Part shown: in pieces, positions 37,795-52,700 of the stretch | Numbering within the stretch: the first letter of the stretch is position 1 | Layout: each line of letters begins with the position of its first letter | Assembly: GCA_043228905.1 (NCBI GenBank) | Contig: JBHGNT010000007.1 | Span: 18,600,001-18,664,000 of the forward strand | Origin: Azolla caroliniana | Lineage: Eukaryota > Polypodiophyta | Length of the DNA: 64,000 nt | Direction: 5' to 3' | Notes under the pieces: generated by a model | Databases searched by the model: none | What the model saw: the letters and a program-made list of their open reading frames with translations, nothing else | What the model was told of the DNA's origin: nothing | Program-made: the position numbers and the translations under genes

Positions 37795-40700
37795 TCATAC
37801 ACTACCCATAAGAGGAGATTGTGGTCTCTGAACCAGCTTTGAGTGTGTTGCTGCATAGACAGATGTATTCGTGTCCATTCGCAAGTGACGGAAGAATGGC
37901 TGAAGATCAGGATGTAAGCGATCCACAGCTTTGCTACATAATGTCAAGGTCTCTGTTCTAGGCTTCCCACTTCCTTGTCCATCCAGCATTACTGCATGAT
38001 GCCTGCAACACATGAAAATATTTTCAGCATTACTGAAATCCATTAAAGACTTAAAAAAAAGATATTTCTTTTGTATTCTTGGCTTGGCTACAGTTTCACA
38101 TTCATTAGGCTGCGCAGAGGGAGATGATCTAATATCTTGCATCTATAAATGTGCTGCAAATGCATGATACTAGGTCTTCTGAGGGCTTTTAGCATTTCTG
38201 AAGTCTGCTTCAGTAGAAACTGGGTAACCAAGTCATGTATGCTGAAAGCATTGAAATTACACATAATTAATGAGCAGATAGAAAAGGCCCTAGTGGTGAT
38301 GGTGATATTTTATAGAGCACAGGGAGAGTAATCACAATATAAAAGCCTCTTAAAGATAGAGATGAATGATGTCTGGGAACTTGAAAAGATTAAATATTAT
38401 ATCTGAGAATGTATTACGCCAGGATGCAAAATAAAGACTCAGAGGAAAGAAAAGTCAGAACCTCAGGAATGTATTGTTACGGTTGAAGTCATTGGAACTG
38501 GAATGAAAAATCATTCCATTCCACTACATAACTATGTCTTTAATTAATGATACACTACCAGATCAGTACAATCTACATCAACGGGTTCACATGTGAATAT
38601 ATTACTGAAACATTTTGGTTTTAAATCCTACGTTAGGCAAACATTAAAGAAAAACTAGAGAGAAGACAAGTGGGACAACAAAAAACTTACAGAAAATCAA
38701 TCAGATCTGAAATTTCCTTCAGATCAACATGACAGGCTGGTTGAGATTTTGGACCAAATACTTCTGCTAATATGGTGAATAATAATGCCAATGTCTGCAT
38801 ACAAAAAGGTTCAAAATACAGAGTCACCAGTTATCACAAAAACGTTCTAGTCCAAGATGAAAATAGTAGAAATTTGTTATACCTTGGAAAACAATGGTTT
38901 TGAGACTATTAGACGAGGTAGTAGAGGACCAATAATACGGAATGCAACGCGTAATTGTGCAACAGATGTGATTGGTCTTTGATTATTTACTACTGTGTGA
39001 ATTCCTTCAAGCCATTCAAAAGATAGATTACTAGCAAATGCGTGCAGCAATGCCACCGTGTTCCCTGCAATAGAATTGTGGCAAGAAGATAAAACATGAA
39101 AACATATGTCCAATAATCATAACAAAACTTATCTTCCTACAAATACTGACATGATCATAAAGTAAAGTAGCCACATTCCATTGTCCTTGACATGGGCCCC
39201 CCTATTTTTTAGGACTGATGTCCTTAGAATACAGCTATCACAACAGGTGTTGCACATTTCAAAGCTATTGGTAGTGGTTTTGGAATGTCACAAAAAAGAG
39301 CTAATCAAATAAGTGTAGAAATGAGTATATGCATCTAAGGTGACCCAAATCTTAGAACAAGTCAACACATCAAGCAGCCAAAACTCAAAATACAGTATCC
39401 ATTTATATTTTGCTCCACTAACCAATTACAGTTGAGGTGTCATCTTCAATTGCCCATGTTGGATCCCATACAGAGTAAGCATAAGCTGCATCTATCTCAG
39501 GCTTAACTTGTTTGGCATCAGTCATCCACCAGCATTCTTTGAGAATCCGGGCAGTCTCAACATACAATGCACCATGGAAAGGAGTTGGAAGCTGAGCCAA
39601 TAGTAGACCACATGCCTGGATCATAAGTGGAGAAGCAGCACCAGGATTTTGAGTAGCAGTTGCAGTTGTAGAACCTGATGAATTGATGTAAGAATCTACA
39701 CCTTGACCTGGGGGAGATGAGGCGTTTAATGGACTTCTAGGGTTAGGGCCCTGTAAGCCAGTTGATGTGTTTTGTGAATGTTGCTGCACAAGTCCCTGTT
39801 CAGTGAGTGACTTGCCAGATGCTTGTACTTTGACTGCAATGTGAACCAGAGTAGAAACAACCTGACTTGGTTTAAACTGCAAAGATAACAGTTCAATGAC
39901 TGCAGTCTCAAGTACTAATTGTGGATATGTTCCTGGATCCTGGTGCTGATAAAAGACTTTTGGGATTTCAGGAACACTAGAAGTAATAGAGGGAGCTATT
40001 GCAGGATGCCCTCCAAGGCGTCCCAATCCACCTGAGCTGTCCGTTGAGAGCTTTGATATTAAAGGTGGAATGACAACATTCACAATATTCACTAACAGGT
40101 TTGAGAGATAGTCAGAAAAGTTTGCAGGGTTAGGCTCCTGCAGAAATGCATCTGAGAAAGGTATCTGCATGTCACATGCATAAATGATCAATATCTACGG
40201 CAGAAGGGTACCAAAATAAATATCTACAGAAAATTACACAGTACCAACAGAACCAGAAACCGATGATACCATGTTGCTCTAAAATAAATACAAAGTACTG
40301 AAATGTCCCGACATTATGCCATAGATATACCTTTGTAAGGTCAAGATTGGAAAGTAGTCGGATAATAAATTTGTTTGGCAGACACCCATAGAAGTATGCG
40401 AGTGTATCACGAACAAATGTGAAACGAGTAGGATGATGGATGAATAGCATAGAGTATTTATCTAGCAAGCTCTCAGCTGCTTCAAAAAGCTCATTTTCTA
40501 TAAATCTGTACATGATTAGCGTTAAGGCTGGCAATGCCCGAACACAAATATCATCAAAATAGACTGGAAACCTGGATCAGTAAAGAACTATCAAAGCAAA
40601 GTTCAAAAGCACATATGCATCATGGATGACATTGCCCATATGGAAAGCTCACCTATCTTTACCGACTACATGTCCACCGAGAACTTGTTGTGGGTCTGAG

Positions 40701-43700
40701 CGCTCAAAAGGTCCATGATTCAACCAATGCTCATGAGAGCCATGACTACGGTTGTGGTTCTGCACTCTCTGTTCAAATTCTTGAGATTCAAAAAGAAGGG
40801 ATAACTGCATGCACAGCACTACAATAACTTAGTTTGCTTCAAGAGTAAATCATATGTCAAAGCCAAACAAAACACAACATATCCTTTCTTGGAAACAACC
40901 CTTCCATGTACTTCACCATTCCCTTCTATGTCTCTAATCACAATGTAAACTGCCTCTACCAGTTTTTCAAGTACTTGCCAATCTAGTATTCTAAGGCTTC
41001 AATCAGCCCCAAATGACAATTAAGAAAGAATATCGGGGAATAACTACCACAATACGTAATGCTAGTGGATCATCATCGCGATCAGCAAGAGCAAGAAGTA
41101 ATATGTCGAATGGAAAGAGTTCCTGGTTCCACACCAACCCAGCAAGAGCTGTATTCACTCTGTACAGAACATCCTGCAGGTAACTTTATGTCAGATTGGT
41201 GTGATATAATAGAGAGTTGTAGAAAATATATAATACTCGTGCATTCAGGACCTGCGGAGAATGGACATGTATATACAATTGTGCATTGAATAGTAGGACA
41301 TCGATCAGCGCATAAACATTTGAGGTAACCTCTTCTGCTGAAAGTTCCTTTAGGACTCGGCTCTAGCAGGAGAATAGCTCATTCAACTTAATAGTAATAG
41401 AATAAAAACACAGGACTGAATTAATGTCTTCCTCATAAAAAAAGCAGTACCAAATTTCCAATATTGGTGCTCTCAGGATGCTTATCCAGCAAAATCCAGG
41501 CAGCTGCACACAGATATTGTCTGTGTTGAGGAGATAGCACATGGCTTGCGAAATTAAGAAGAAGTGTTGCATCCGCTGTGGGCGCGAGCAGTTGTCTGCA
41601 CTGATGTAGCATTGTAGCTTCAAACTGCAATATATTGCTTCATGTATTTAAGGAATGAACGAATCCAGTAAAACCGTTCATATTTATAGATGATGAGGTG
41701 TACCTGTTGCCAACCTTGGATTGTCTGTGACTTCTTGTCTGGACGGGTTGCAAGGATCTCACGTAGAAGAGGTGGGAAATGGCGCACTGTTTTTTCTGAC
41801 CAACTGTGTGAACTGCTTGCCAGAATTTGATCAACAGCTGAGGTCAAAGACTTTTGCTGCTCGAATTCTGCTATGCCACGAGTCTTGATGGTAAAAGCAA
41901 GGCTCATAATCATCGCCCTGTTCAATGTCTCAGTAAACTCTGTCGTAGCCCCCTGAGATTAAACCCAAAACAAATAATTATGCTAAATTTAAAGAAAGCA
42001 GATAATTACACCTAAACATGATATTGAGTTTTTTTCACTATGCCTTGCCATTGAATAGACACTATATCTCTTATGCCTTGAAAAAAGATGAAGAAAAAAC
42101 ATTTAGTATTGTCTTATAAGAGGTGCCCTATGCAACTAATTTTGTCTCATCTTTGAGAATAGCAAACCAAAAAAAATATAACTAAATTAGTAGAACCGCA
42201 TAGGGTACAAGAAAATCTTGTTAGCTAAGCACTTAGCATTCTGAGACTAGATGGACTGAAACCTCTGCCTCAAAAGATCTCCAACACATAATCATAGTTT
42301 AGATGTGCATTGTGACGTGGCTTATGTAGAACAAATTGCTACAACTCAAATCTATTGTGACCCCTCTTCAATGTTGTGGTCAAGACCCTAATTAGGTAGC
42401 CCTTGACTAGCTTGTAGTATGAGGAGTGATGGAACTAAAGAAAGTGGTGATAGTTCTTTGTTGATGAATTGTTGTCCTCTAACACCTCTAACACCTCTAA
42501 CAAAGACGAGAAAACATTGTAAGATGCAATCTCTCTATTTGGTCTTGTAGAACATTTTGACCTCTTCAAAGAAGTTGATATAGCTTTCTTTTTTTCTTTC
42601 TATAGTTATTTTTTTGCTTACTATGTTTATTTTAATTTGATTTCAAAGATGAGACAACATTTTAAGATGCAATCTCTTGATTGGTTTCACACATCATTTT
42701 GGCCTCTTAAAAGACGTTAATATATCTTTTTCTTTCTTTCTATGTCTCTTGATTTCCAGCCAGAACAGCCCCAAACATTGTTCATCTTTCTACTCCATTA
42801 CCTTTCGCAATGGGCCAAAGCCTTGTTTAACAAGGTCGTGGTATCTTCCTCTTATTTCATAAACAACCATACATTGACAAGCATAGTGTTCCTCCAATTT
42901 CACATCCTGATGACACAATTGGTAGATCCATTCTATCTAAACCTGTAACTGACATGAGGAGGTCACGAGTTTTCTTATCACACTATGGAGTGCATGTGAT
43001 AGATGTATAGCCTAATAGTAAATCCATCCAAAATGTTTAAAAGAACTGTTTGTGGGGCTAACCCACATTCTTTCACTATGCAATTTAATGATCAGCAAGA
43101 TCACTATGTTCAATTGTGGGTAATCCAAAATATATTGGAACAAGGATAATGCACTAATAATAATAATTATACCATGTGATCGTGACCATTCTTGCATTGT
43201 AACAGACCAATTATTATCTCCATGTTCTCCAAACTCTTCTGATTATCTAAGTGCTAATCTTGAGTACCCTTTCTTTGGGAGTTCCCAAATCCATTGGATA
43301 CCAGTCATTGATTAGAGTTGTACCTTATTCACTACTGGGGCTAATCCCATATTGGCCCAAATTATATCATGGGGCACTGATGCTTTGCTCTTTGTCATGT
43401 GATCTGAGCAATCATCAAGACTAAAGGTTTCTCCAAATCTATCCAATTATATGCCCTATGAAGGCTCAGTCTCCTAGTCTCCACTCTGTAGAGAAGAGTT
43501 CATGGTTCTTGGAACTATATATGTGCACCTGTCTTTCAGGGATATTGAGAGATGCATATCCTTGAGAAAGTTGACCACAAGTACCTTTGTATTGGGGCAC
43601 TGATGCTTTGCTCTTTGTCATGTGATGTGAGCAATCATCAAGACTAAAGGTTTCTCCAAATCTATCCAATTATATGCCCTATGACGGCTCAGTCTCTTAG

Positions 43701-46700
43701 TCTCCACTCTGTAGAGAAGAGTTCATGGTTCTTGGGACTATATATGTGCACCTGTCTTTCAGGGATATTGAGAGCTGCATATCCTTGAGAAAGTTGGCCA
43801 CAAGTACCTTTGTATTGGGTTGTACCAAGGTTCAACGAATGTTACTCCTAGGTAAGTAGAGGATAATATATATGCCACATTATCCTCTCCCAATAAGAAT
43901 TTGGGTTATGATCTTATTACCCATGCTTGAGAGTGAGTTAAAGGCATCACTTTAGTGTTCTCAAGGTTTATTGAGAAATCTTTGTCAGTAGAAAATGACT
44001 TTAAAGCATCTAAATGTCCTTGTGGTCTGGTCTGTCTACAGTGCCGGAAACCTAAATATGTATATCTGCTGAGGATGTTCTTGAACCGCTCATTCTCCTT
44101 ATGTGATTACATACCTCATCTAGATAAAGATTGAAGAGAGTCGGTGATAGTGGGCATTGTTGTTTCACTCTAATCAAGCTAGTCATGACCTCCAACACCC
44201 CATTGCATAAACTTTTCCTAACATTGATTTGTAATGCATGGATTCTCTATTGCAAATCTACTAGGGATCCAAGGGTTTCTGGAAAATGCATGAGACAAGT
44301 GTGCAGTAGAATGTTGAAGGGTGTCTGGAAATCCAAAAAGCCACAATAGATTCTCCTTTATGGGTTCTTCCTTCCTGAAAAAGAGCTTTAAGGGTTAATA
44401 TGTGATTCAAACTGGTCAAAACCTTTTGGACAGCTGCCTGTCTAGCTGAACTGTGGCAATTTCTCTCTACTCATATACTCAATTAGAATTCAGCCATATA
44501 ATTTGGAATCAAGTAATGACCAATCATGATTTTCCTAATACTATCATGGGATCTCTGGTTTTTGAGATTGGTTCAATAGTATGTTCTGTCCAGTTAGCAG
44601 GAAAACATTCACACATACCTCTATTATACATGTGTCCAAGAAGTGGGACCTAGGTTTCACAGGCGTAGATAAAATACTACCTACAGTCCATCATCAACAT
44701 GGGCCTTTTCAAATTGTAATCAATTGATGGCATTTCTCAACTTTCGTGGAATGAAAAAGTGGAAAAATGAGGGAAAAGCCATGTGGATGGGTGCAATGAC
44801 TTTTACAACCCTTGTGTGACTTCCTTTGGGAGGCAAAAAGATACAAATCAGGCCAGCCACTGTATGCTTCAAAACCATACTAATCAATTGGCTCCTGCTA
44901 AATTTGATCTATAGCATGCCAAGTCCTGTTCTTAGCATATGTATCCTTTCTGCATCCATCCTCCACCTTCAGGTTAGATATGCATGATCTGCTGCTAAGC
45001 CAATACGTCAACTAGAGATAGTGAAAGTGAACTCTTTTATCACAAACAAGAGGATTGAAGATCCCATTAAGGAATTGGTTGTGCTTGCACCTCCTCCCTT
45101 TGGGGTTCAAACACATCAAAGCACTTGGTGTTGACGATTATCACAAGCCATTGTATATCACTAATCCATGAGCACTACCCACAGCAAGAAAGTGTTTGCC
45201 ACACTCTGTTACTTTCTTCATATTTTGAGTTTTTCGCTTTAGGCTAACTTCTTTTGCAAAATTTCTCTATACATGACCTTGTTTGTGTCCAACAACATTG
45301 TTACATCCTCCAAACATGTGTAGTGAAGTCCTTAGTATGTGTACTTTACTCTCCTAACAGTATTGTTTACCCCTTCTTTGGTAAATCTTTCAGTATCATT
45401 GTATTAGCCAGGCGATGGAATGTGAGATATACATGTAGATGATTTGCCTACTAAGAAAAAGATACAACAGCCTCTTTAACGTCATAGACACTATTAGATC
45501 AAAGACAAGCTGGTAGTATTCATATTAGGGACCCACAGACATTTGGACAAAGTTACTCTTGACATGGCCCATTACCTCAGAAAAGGGTTAGCACAGCTCA
45601 ATATAAGAACAATAAGCAATGGAATGTGAAATGTATATGTAGATAGATTAGCCTACCAATATATCCACATCCATAAACAACCCAACTTCATAGAGCTTAT
45701 TAGAGTAAATACAAGCTGGACATATTCCTAATAGGGCCTCGTAGACATTCAGACAAAGCTACTCTTAAGAGCCCATTATCTCGAACGGGAGCTCTTTGAA
45801 AAGAGCACTCCTTCAAGAAGACTTGTGTGAGACAGGTTGCTCATTTCTGTTTCTTTTGTTCATCAAAGTACAAGCAACACAATGTACCATCGAAAAGTAC
45901 CTTTATATCCTTCTTTACAAGAATAACTTCTGGTAGTGATAATATGATATTGAGACACAAATTTTCTGCGAGTCGGAAAAATCGATGCTCTCCTCGTTTC
46001 CCTTTCATAGTAATTATGATTTTAGCAATATCATAAAACAATTGCTTCACTTTGCCATGGTACCTGCAATGTCAAAATATGATGCTTTATGTGGGGCAGT
46101 TGGCAAAAAGTAAATGCACCAATACAGATAATTACATATTCTTTTTTGAAGAGCCAGCTAAATAAAAACAATATGCCACAGCCTTTTAGTGGAAAAAGCA
46201 CAAAAACAAAGTAAAAATTGTTAAGAGGCATTTATAGCAAGGAGTTGAGGTACTACAACAACCAATGAATCAGGGGTATTTATTGCCATATTAGCTGGTA
46301 GCATACTTGCCTTCATTTTGGGGAGTTAGCTGTGGACCTATACCCATCCATTTATGGAGGCCTATAGCCAGGCAATATCACTAGTTGGAGCCTATTTAAA
46401 GGCTTTTTCCCTGTTCGTTTACCTGTCCAGCTTTCACCCATCTAGTTTTAGCCAGCCTCTCTTTTGTATGCTCATTTGAGTTTGTTTCCTGTAGCTCTTA
46501 TGTGTCTCCCACTACCCACACAGGTATCAATGCTTGCAGTCTTTTCTCTCAGTTTAAATTTGCAAAGATCATTCTCTTTTATGTATAGTGTTTGCTTTTT
46601 GTTTCTGCCATAATTTCTAATAATAAAAACAAGTTACTGGCTGTGACTTGTTCAAAACACGACCAGCAGAATTAAAAGCTCAATATTTATAGATAGGCGA

Positions 46701-49700
46701 AGGGTCTTCCAAGATTACCAATAAATCACCCCCCCACCCGCATACACATGTTGGAGGGTGGCAGCTCCAGATCTGCACTCTCTTTCATCTTTATTATCTC
46801 TATTCTACATTCTCTCTCTTCCTAGATTCTTCTCTGTCTAGAATCTAGGACTCTTTAAATGCCTTCTCTCTCTTAAATCTGCAACGCTTTAAATGCCTTT
46901 TCTCTCTTCCACTTTTTCCAAGATATTCCCTCTTATTCCTAGTTTATTGTACCTGTTTGGTAGTACAAGAGTTACTTAACTACCAAACAACCATTTCATC
47001 CACTTTCCCCAATTTTGTATAAATAGGCTATACCAACCTTTTTAGAAAAGACTTTACTTTTGTTGCTACTTACAAAACAAGCTCTACTCTTTGCAACCAT
47101 TTTTTTTACTGCTGTCTAACAGCCTTCTCACAGTTTGGCTGTGTCTATTTTGTTCTAACAACTGTTCCACTGCTGCTATTAACAGCTTTTCTCACAACAC
47201 ACACCTTATATTATTATTTAATGTCATTCTAGACAGTTAGAACTTTCCACATGAGCATTTCCAATGTTTTCCCATTTTCAGGTACTTATAAGTTCCACCA
47301 AGCAAAAGATAGCACCAGAAAACTCTTGAATCGAAATCTCAAATTCATCCATATTTTAAAACCAAAAAATTAGACGAAGACTACCTACCTGTAAAGAGGT
47401 AAAAGGCGATAGTTCAGCAATTCAAGAATTGATATGGATGTCCCTGATTTCCCTATTGATTGTTGATATTTGTGCATCATGCCCTGATTTTGAGAATATT
47501 GCAACAATTTCACCATGGCAAACAGTCCACAATTTTAACAAGTCAAATATAATAGAGTTCTTACAGTTAGATGACACCGGAAGAGTGTATGTGGAGCAAT
47601 CAGAAGAAGACGGGCATAAGTTTCCATCATGGCAATACTTGGCAGCATCTGTGTTATCATTCCAGTTGACAGAATAAGCAACTCAACAAACATAGAATTG
47701 CAGTCCTGTTTCAGCTAAGCTATTACTAACTATAAACTGACACTGACACAATGATAGACATTGATTCTGTACCTAGCATAAATAGTTGGATTTCTATATT
47801 TTGATAGAAATAAATTTCCACAACAGAAACCAGCATAAATGGCCTCACTGCCAATAGCATTACTAAACGAAGAAATAGGCTAATAATTCACCTGACCACC
47901 AAATATTTGATCCTCAATCTGCCCTATAAGTCGAGTACAGAAGTGCAAAGAGAGACCTGACAATAAAGGCATGGGCAAAGGTTGTGTTTCTTGCATGACT
48001 CTCAATGGGCCTCCGATATCCCGATAGCCACTGGACATCATCCAGTTCATCATAGCATCACAAACAGATTGGCTCATTGTATGTGACACAACCCATATCA
48101 TTCCCATAGATTTCTCGTCAAGATTAGAATAGTCAAGCAATCGTTCACCTGAAAAAAAGAGATTCAGAATTGTCAACCATTACTAACTAGAAACATTAAG
48201 GTATTTCAAACATTATGACAACAAAAATATTTGCATCTAGAAAAAACATTCTAAGCAGCAAATCATTCACTCTATGGCACTGTTATTTCCCTTAAATAGC
48301 TCATCTAAGGTAAGTGCTATGTTTGTGTAGAAGAATAGGGTGATATGTATGAATATTGGTTCATCATAGAATATGGTTTTCTAAAACCTCCATAACAGAT
48401 ACTTAAATATATTTAATCATCTCATCATCCTGCTATCTGGAGGACAAATATCATGTAGAAAGCACCGAATATCTGAGATCTATTCTCTCTCTTAATTGAT
48501 GGATTCGCTTTTCAGTGTCAAAAATATATAACACTCTGAAAGTATAGCATTGGATGGTAAACACTCTCTGAAAGTTCATCTATTCATTTAATTTCCTGAA
48601 CTGTAACTCTGATAGCTATGGATGAGACAATTATATATACGAAATGTTAAAACTTCATGGTAAAAAACACTGATTACACCTTTTAAAACCTGCTTCCACC
48701 AGTCTTCAATCTGCTTTCCTTTCTGCTGAATGTCATGCTTCCCAGAAAATTGCTCCATCACACCAGAACGGTTGGATAACCATAACTGTACAAGGTGAGG
48801 GCTTCTAACAAAATCTAGCAAGATACTCTCTGGAGAAATGGTACCATTTTGTTCTGAAGCGGATTCCTCTTTCAGGAAGGACAATATTTTCTGGATTGTT
48901 TCAACCTGAATTGAGTTGCAAAAACAAGTTACAAATGTTGTATACACGTCCATTGATAAGACAATAAACATCCTAGGAATATGTCTATGTGTCTCAATGT
49001 GAGGTGAAAACCTGCAAAATAACAAAGAGAGATGTACAAAGTCTCACGTAGACACTAAAGTTCTTAGAAGCACTCGAAGTAAAGAATTTAAGTTTGAAAT
49101 GGGATCTCCCTGAGTTGTAGACAATCAAAAAGAGATTGTCTGAGGAATAGGCCATCTCTACTCATCCCTTCATGAACGTGATAATTTTCACATAAAAAAA
49201 ACTGTACTATTAACAATGAATAAGTTGGACCCTTGAGTCAGCAAAATAATGCCCCCTGAAAGTAAATAACTCCATTTGGTTTGTGTATGATATGCTCTTA
49301 TCATGTCCATAGCCCACTGATGGGAGGGCAGCGTGCATTACCATTTATTTCAAGCGAAAATGTGAGTGTAAACTGTGAAGGCTGAATTAAAGGTAAATCC
49401 AATGGTTTAAGGGTAGGATAATTCCACCATATGACTTGGGACAAATCAATAAGGACCTTAAGGACCTATTCAAATTAGCTTTAGAAGTGATACTTAAGGT
49501 TATGCCTATAACATGCATGCCGCAGATGTGAGATCATCCCAATAACAGCCCTAAGACTAGCATTTAAGAGGGCTAGCCAAATGCTTAATAGGGGGATGGG
49601 TAAGAAGAAGGAAATACAAAGAGAAGCTCAAGAAGAAGCCGCGTAGCAGCGGCAACTGCCAAGAGGATGGGCATTCTCTTCAATAGTAATTTGTTTTTAT

Positions 49701-52700
49701 CTTCCCATATAATTTTCCTTAAGGACCTATTCAAATTCGCTTTAGAAGTGGTCCTTAAGATTATGCCTATAACATGCATGCCGCAGACATGAGATTGTCC
49801 CAATAACAGCCCCAAGCCTAGTATTTAAAAGGGGTCGCCAAATGCTTAATAGGGGGATGGGTAAGAAGAAGGAAATACAAAGAGAAGCTCAAGAAGAAGC
49901 CACATAGCAGCAGTAATTGCCACGACGATGGACATTCCTTCAATAGTAATCTGTTTTTATCTTCGATACAATTTTCCTTAAGGGAGCTACAAAGGAATGA
50001 GAACTCTAGGAAACACCCCAGCTATAAACATGGCTTCCATTAACATGTTAGGAATTTCATAATTCTATATGAAAGAAGGCTATCATAACAATCAAGCTAC
50101 CATTGGAAGTGAGAAAAGAAAAAGAGAGAGAAAGTTCATGCAATACAAAAGTAATTGATTCAGGGAGGATTGCATTTACCTAGGCGTTTAGGTTTTCTTA
50201 CTCTTGCAAGATTGGTTTTGAGGTTCTACATATAGCTAGTTCTCTCTTAAAATATAATACTCTTGCAAGGGTAAGGTCAACTGAGAATGAAGTATTAGAT
50301 TCTAATTCGAGAGACAAATATGATTAAAAACAATCATGCAAAATCTTCTCACTTGGAAAAATATTTAAAACTTTATATAATAATTATATATTGGGCAAAT
50401 GAATACCTTCTTTGGATCAGTATTCATTGCCAGGATTACTGTCTCAAGTCGGAATACTTGAACAAGCAGCCATGTCACATGATTGCTTTGAATTGATCGT
50501 TGATCTGGTTGAGAGAAACGTGTAGCTAGCACATCAATGAATTCTAGTATGTCAAGAAATCCATGTCTCACAAGAAAAAAGAAAAGATCAGCAAATGAAA
50601 TCCATTCTAGCCATCGATCCCCTTCTACATCCCGCATTTGAGTTGATGTGGCAGCTGCAAATAATCATAGCACTACTCAGAATAGAAGATACAATATTAA
50701 AAGTAATCCTGTGTCCCAAACAAACCTCTATGAAATTTCATCATGTTTTATTATGCTGATTACAACAACATCCTTCAGCTACCCATACATTATCAATACA
50801 TTCATACCCATACCTATTATCGATACATTCATCTTGACGGATGTGAGCTTTCTGATGCATTAAAACTTTTAGTTGATTACATATAGCTTTCTTACTCAAA
50901 ACATATTTAGAGTAGGACAATAAGATCAACAAGAAGTTTGTCTTCCTTTTATCTAAGGACATGAGTTTTTGAAACATATTTGCGTAGTGTGATAGGGCAG
51001 CTGCGAACTTCATCACATCAGCTACAGATTGAGGTAGGCAGATATACACGACTACCTCTAGAAGAGAGAATTTGCCAATTGTGTCATCAAGGAGTGGAAT
51101 TTGAAGAACACTACGTTTGTCATTGTAGTGTTTTTTATGAAATCAGAGGGAGATACCATTGCCTCTTTAAACATCAGCTACAGATTGAGGTAGGCAGATA
51201 TACACGACTACCTCTAGAAGAGAGAATTTGCCAATTGTGTCATCAAGGAGTGGAATCTGAAGAACACTACGTTTGTCATTGTAGTGTTTTTTATGAAATC
51301 AGAGGGAGATACCATTGCCTCTTTAAACAAGGCTTTGGCCCACTACGCAAGGTAATGGAATATGAGGACCAACGATGCCTAGGACTTTTCTTGCTAGAGC
51401 TCGAGAGACATCGGGAAAAGTTGTTGAAGAATACAGCCACACAAGTTCATCCACAAAGAACAATCACACCTTTCTTTAGCCCCATCACTCCTAATGCTAG
51501 AAGTCAACAAATGGGCTTCAAACCAAGACATAACAAAGGGGTTACAATTGATCGGGAAATGGCAATTTTCTGTGCACATAGGCCTCAGCCCCATGGACCA
51601 CGACCTCAACACCCTTGTCATCGACAGATAAAAGCCATTATCTCCCGCCATCATAGGTGCTTCCCTCACTTCGGAGACATTTCCATTCTGGATCGACCTA
51701 TGCAAGAGATCTTTCGAAGACAAAAGCTACAATATACCTAACTTGAGGATCTCACATGTGCCAAAAACCAGATTCCCTCATTTCTTTTCTTTTCATGTTA
51801 TTTACTTTTATATTTACTGTGTAATATTTATTTTATTTTGATTTGTTCTCAAAGACGAGACAACACTTAAGATGTAATCTCTTATTTGGTCTTATAGGCC
51901 ATTTTGGCCTCTTAAAAGACGTTAATATTTCTTTCTTTCTTTCTTTTCCTCATGCCCCCTTTTGTACACAACAGTGTTTGACAGTTCTAAGTGGCTTCCA
52001 TTCTGTCAAGGTGAAATTTACATATCTCCATGTTAACAAAAACTTTGCATACTTCACAACAATTAGGCCCCAAAATGTTTGAGCTCTAGATAACTAACAT
52101 TTTCTGATAGATGACCATTTGCTGAAAGACCCTGAAAATGGTGCTGCCTCACTATTGTATGGACAACATTATTATGGCTCTTAAATAGCTCTATATAAAT
52201 ACGCACGAGCTTGCAAATCTGTTTTAAAACATGCCCTCCACTTACCAAGATTAAAGAAGATATCTATCTCTAAAATCTGCTACTACAAGCATTTAAATTC
52301 TTTTCAATTCCTCTTTGAATTTACAACCCTTACAGAACCCATATTTTTGGAAAAGTATTAATCAAATAAGACTTAAACAAAATGTAAATTGTGGGTAGAA
52401 TAGAATGCCTGTGGGTGCAGATTGCATAAGCTCCATAATCCGATCAACAACAGCTTCACAGGTCATTTCTGATGTAAATACAAAATTTGGCACACTTGAG
52501 ATGAAGTATGCTGGCCGTGATGTTGTTGGTGATGCAGTTGATGGCTGCACATATCTTGGAGCTGCTATTAAAACTCTTCTCCACCAATCTGAAGAAGGTA
52601 TAACACGTAATCCATGCCTGAGGCACCGCAGAGCCCTTTCCCACTCAATACTACCTTTAGGAACAGTGGCAGAAATATCCTACAACTCAAAACCCACAGC

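Noticed and set aside
43466-43669. Small gene of 67 residues on the minus strand
   Set aside because: It crosses the junction of the 223-bp duplication and consists of LINE reverse-transcriptase pieces.
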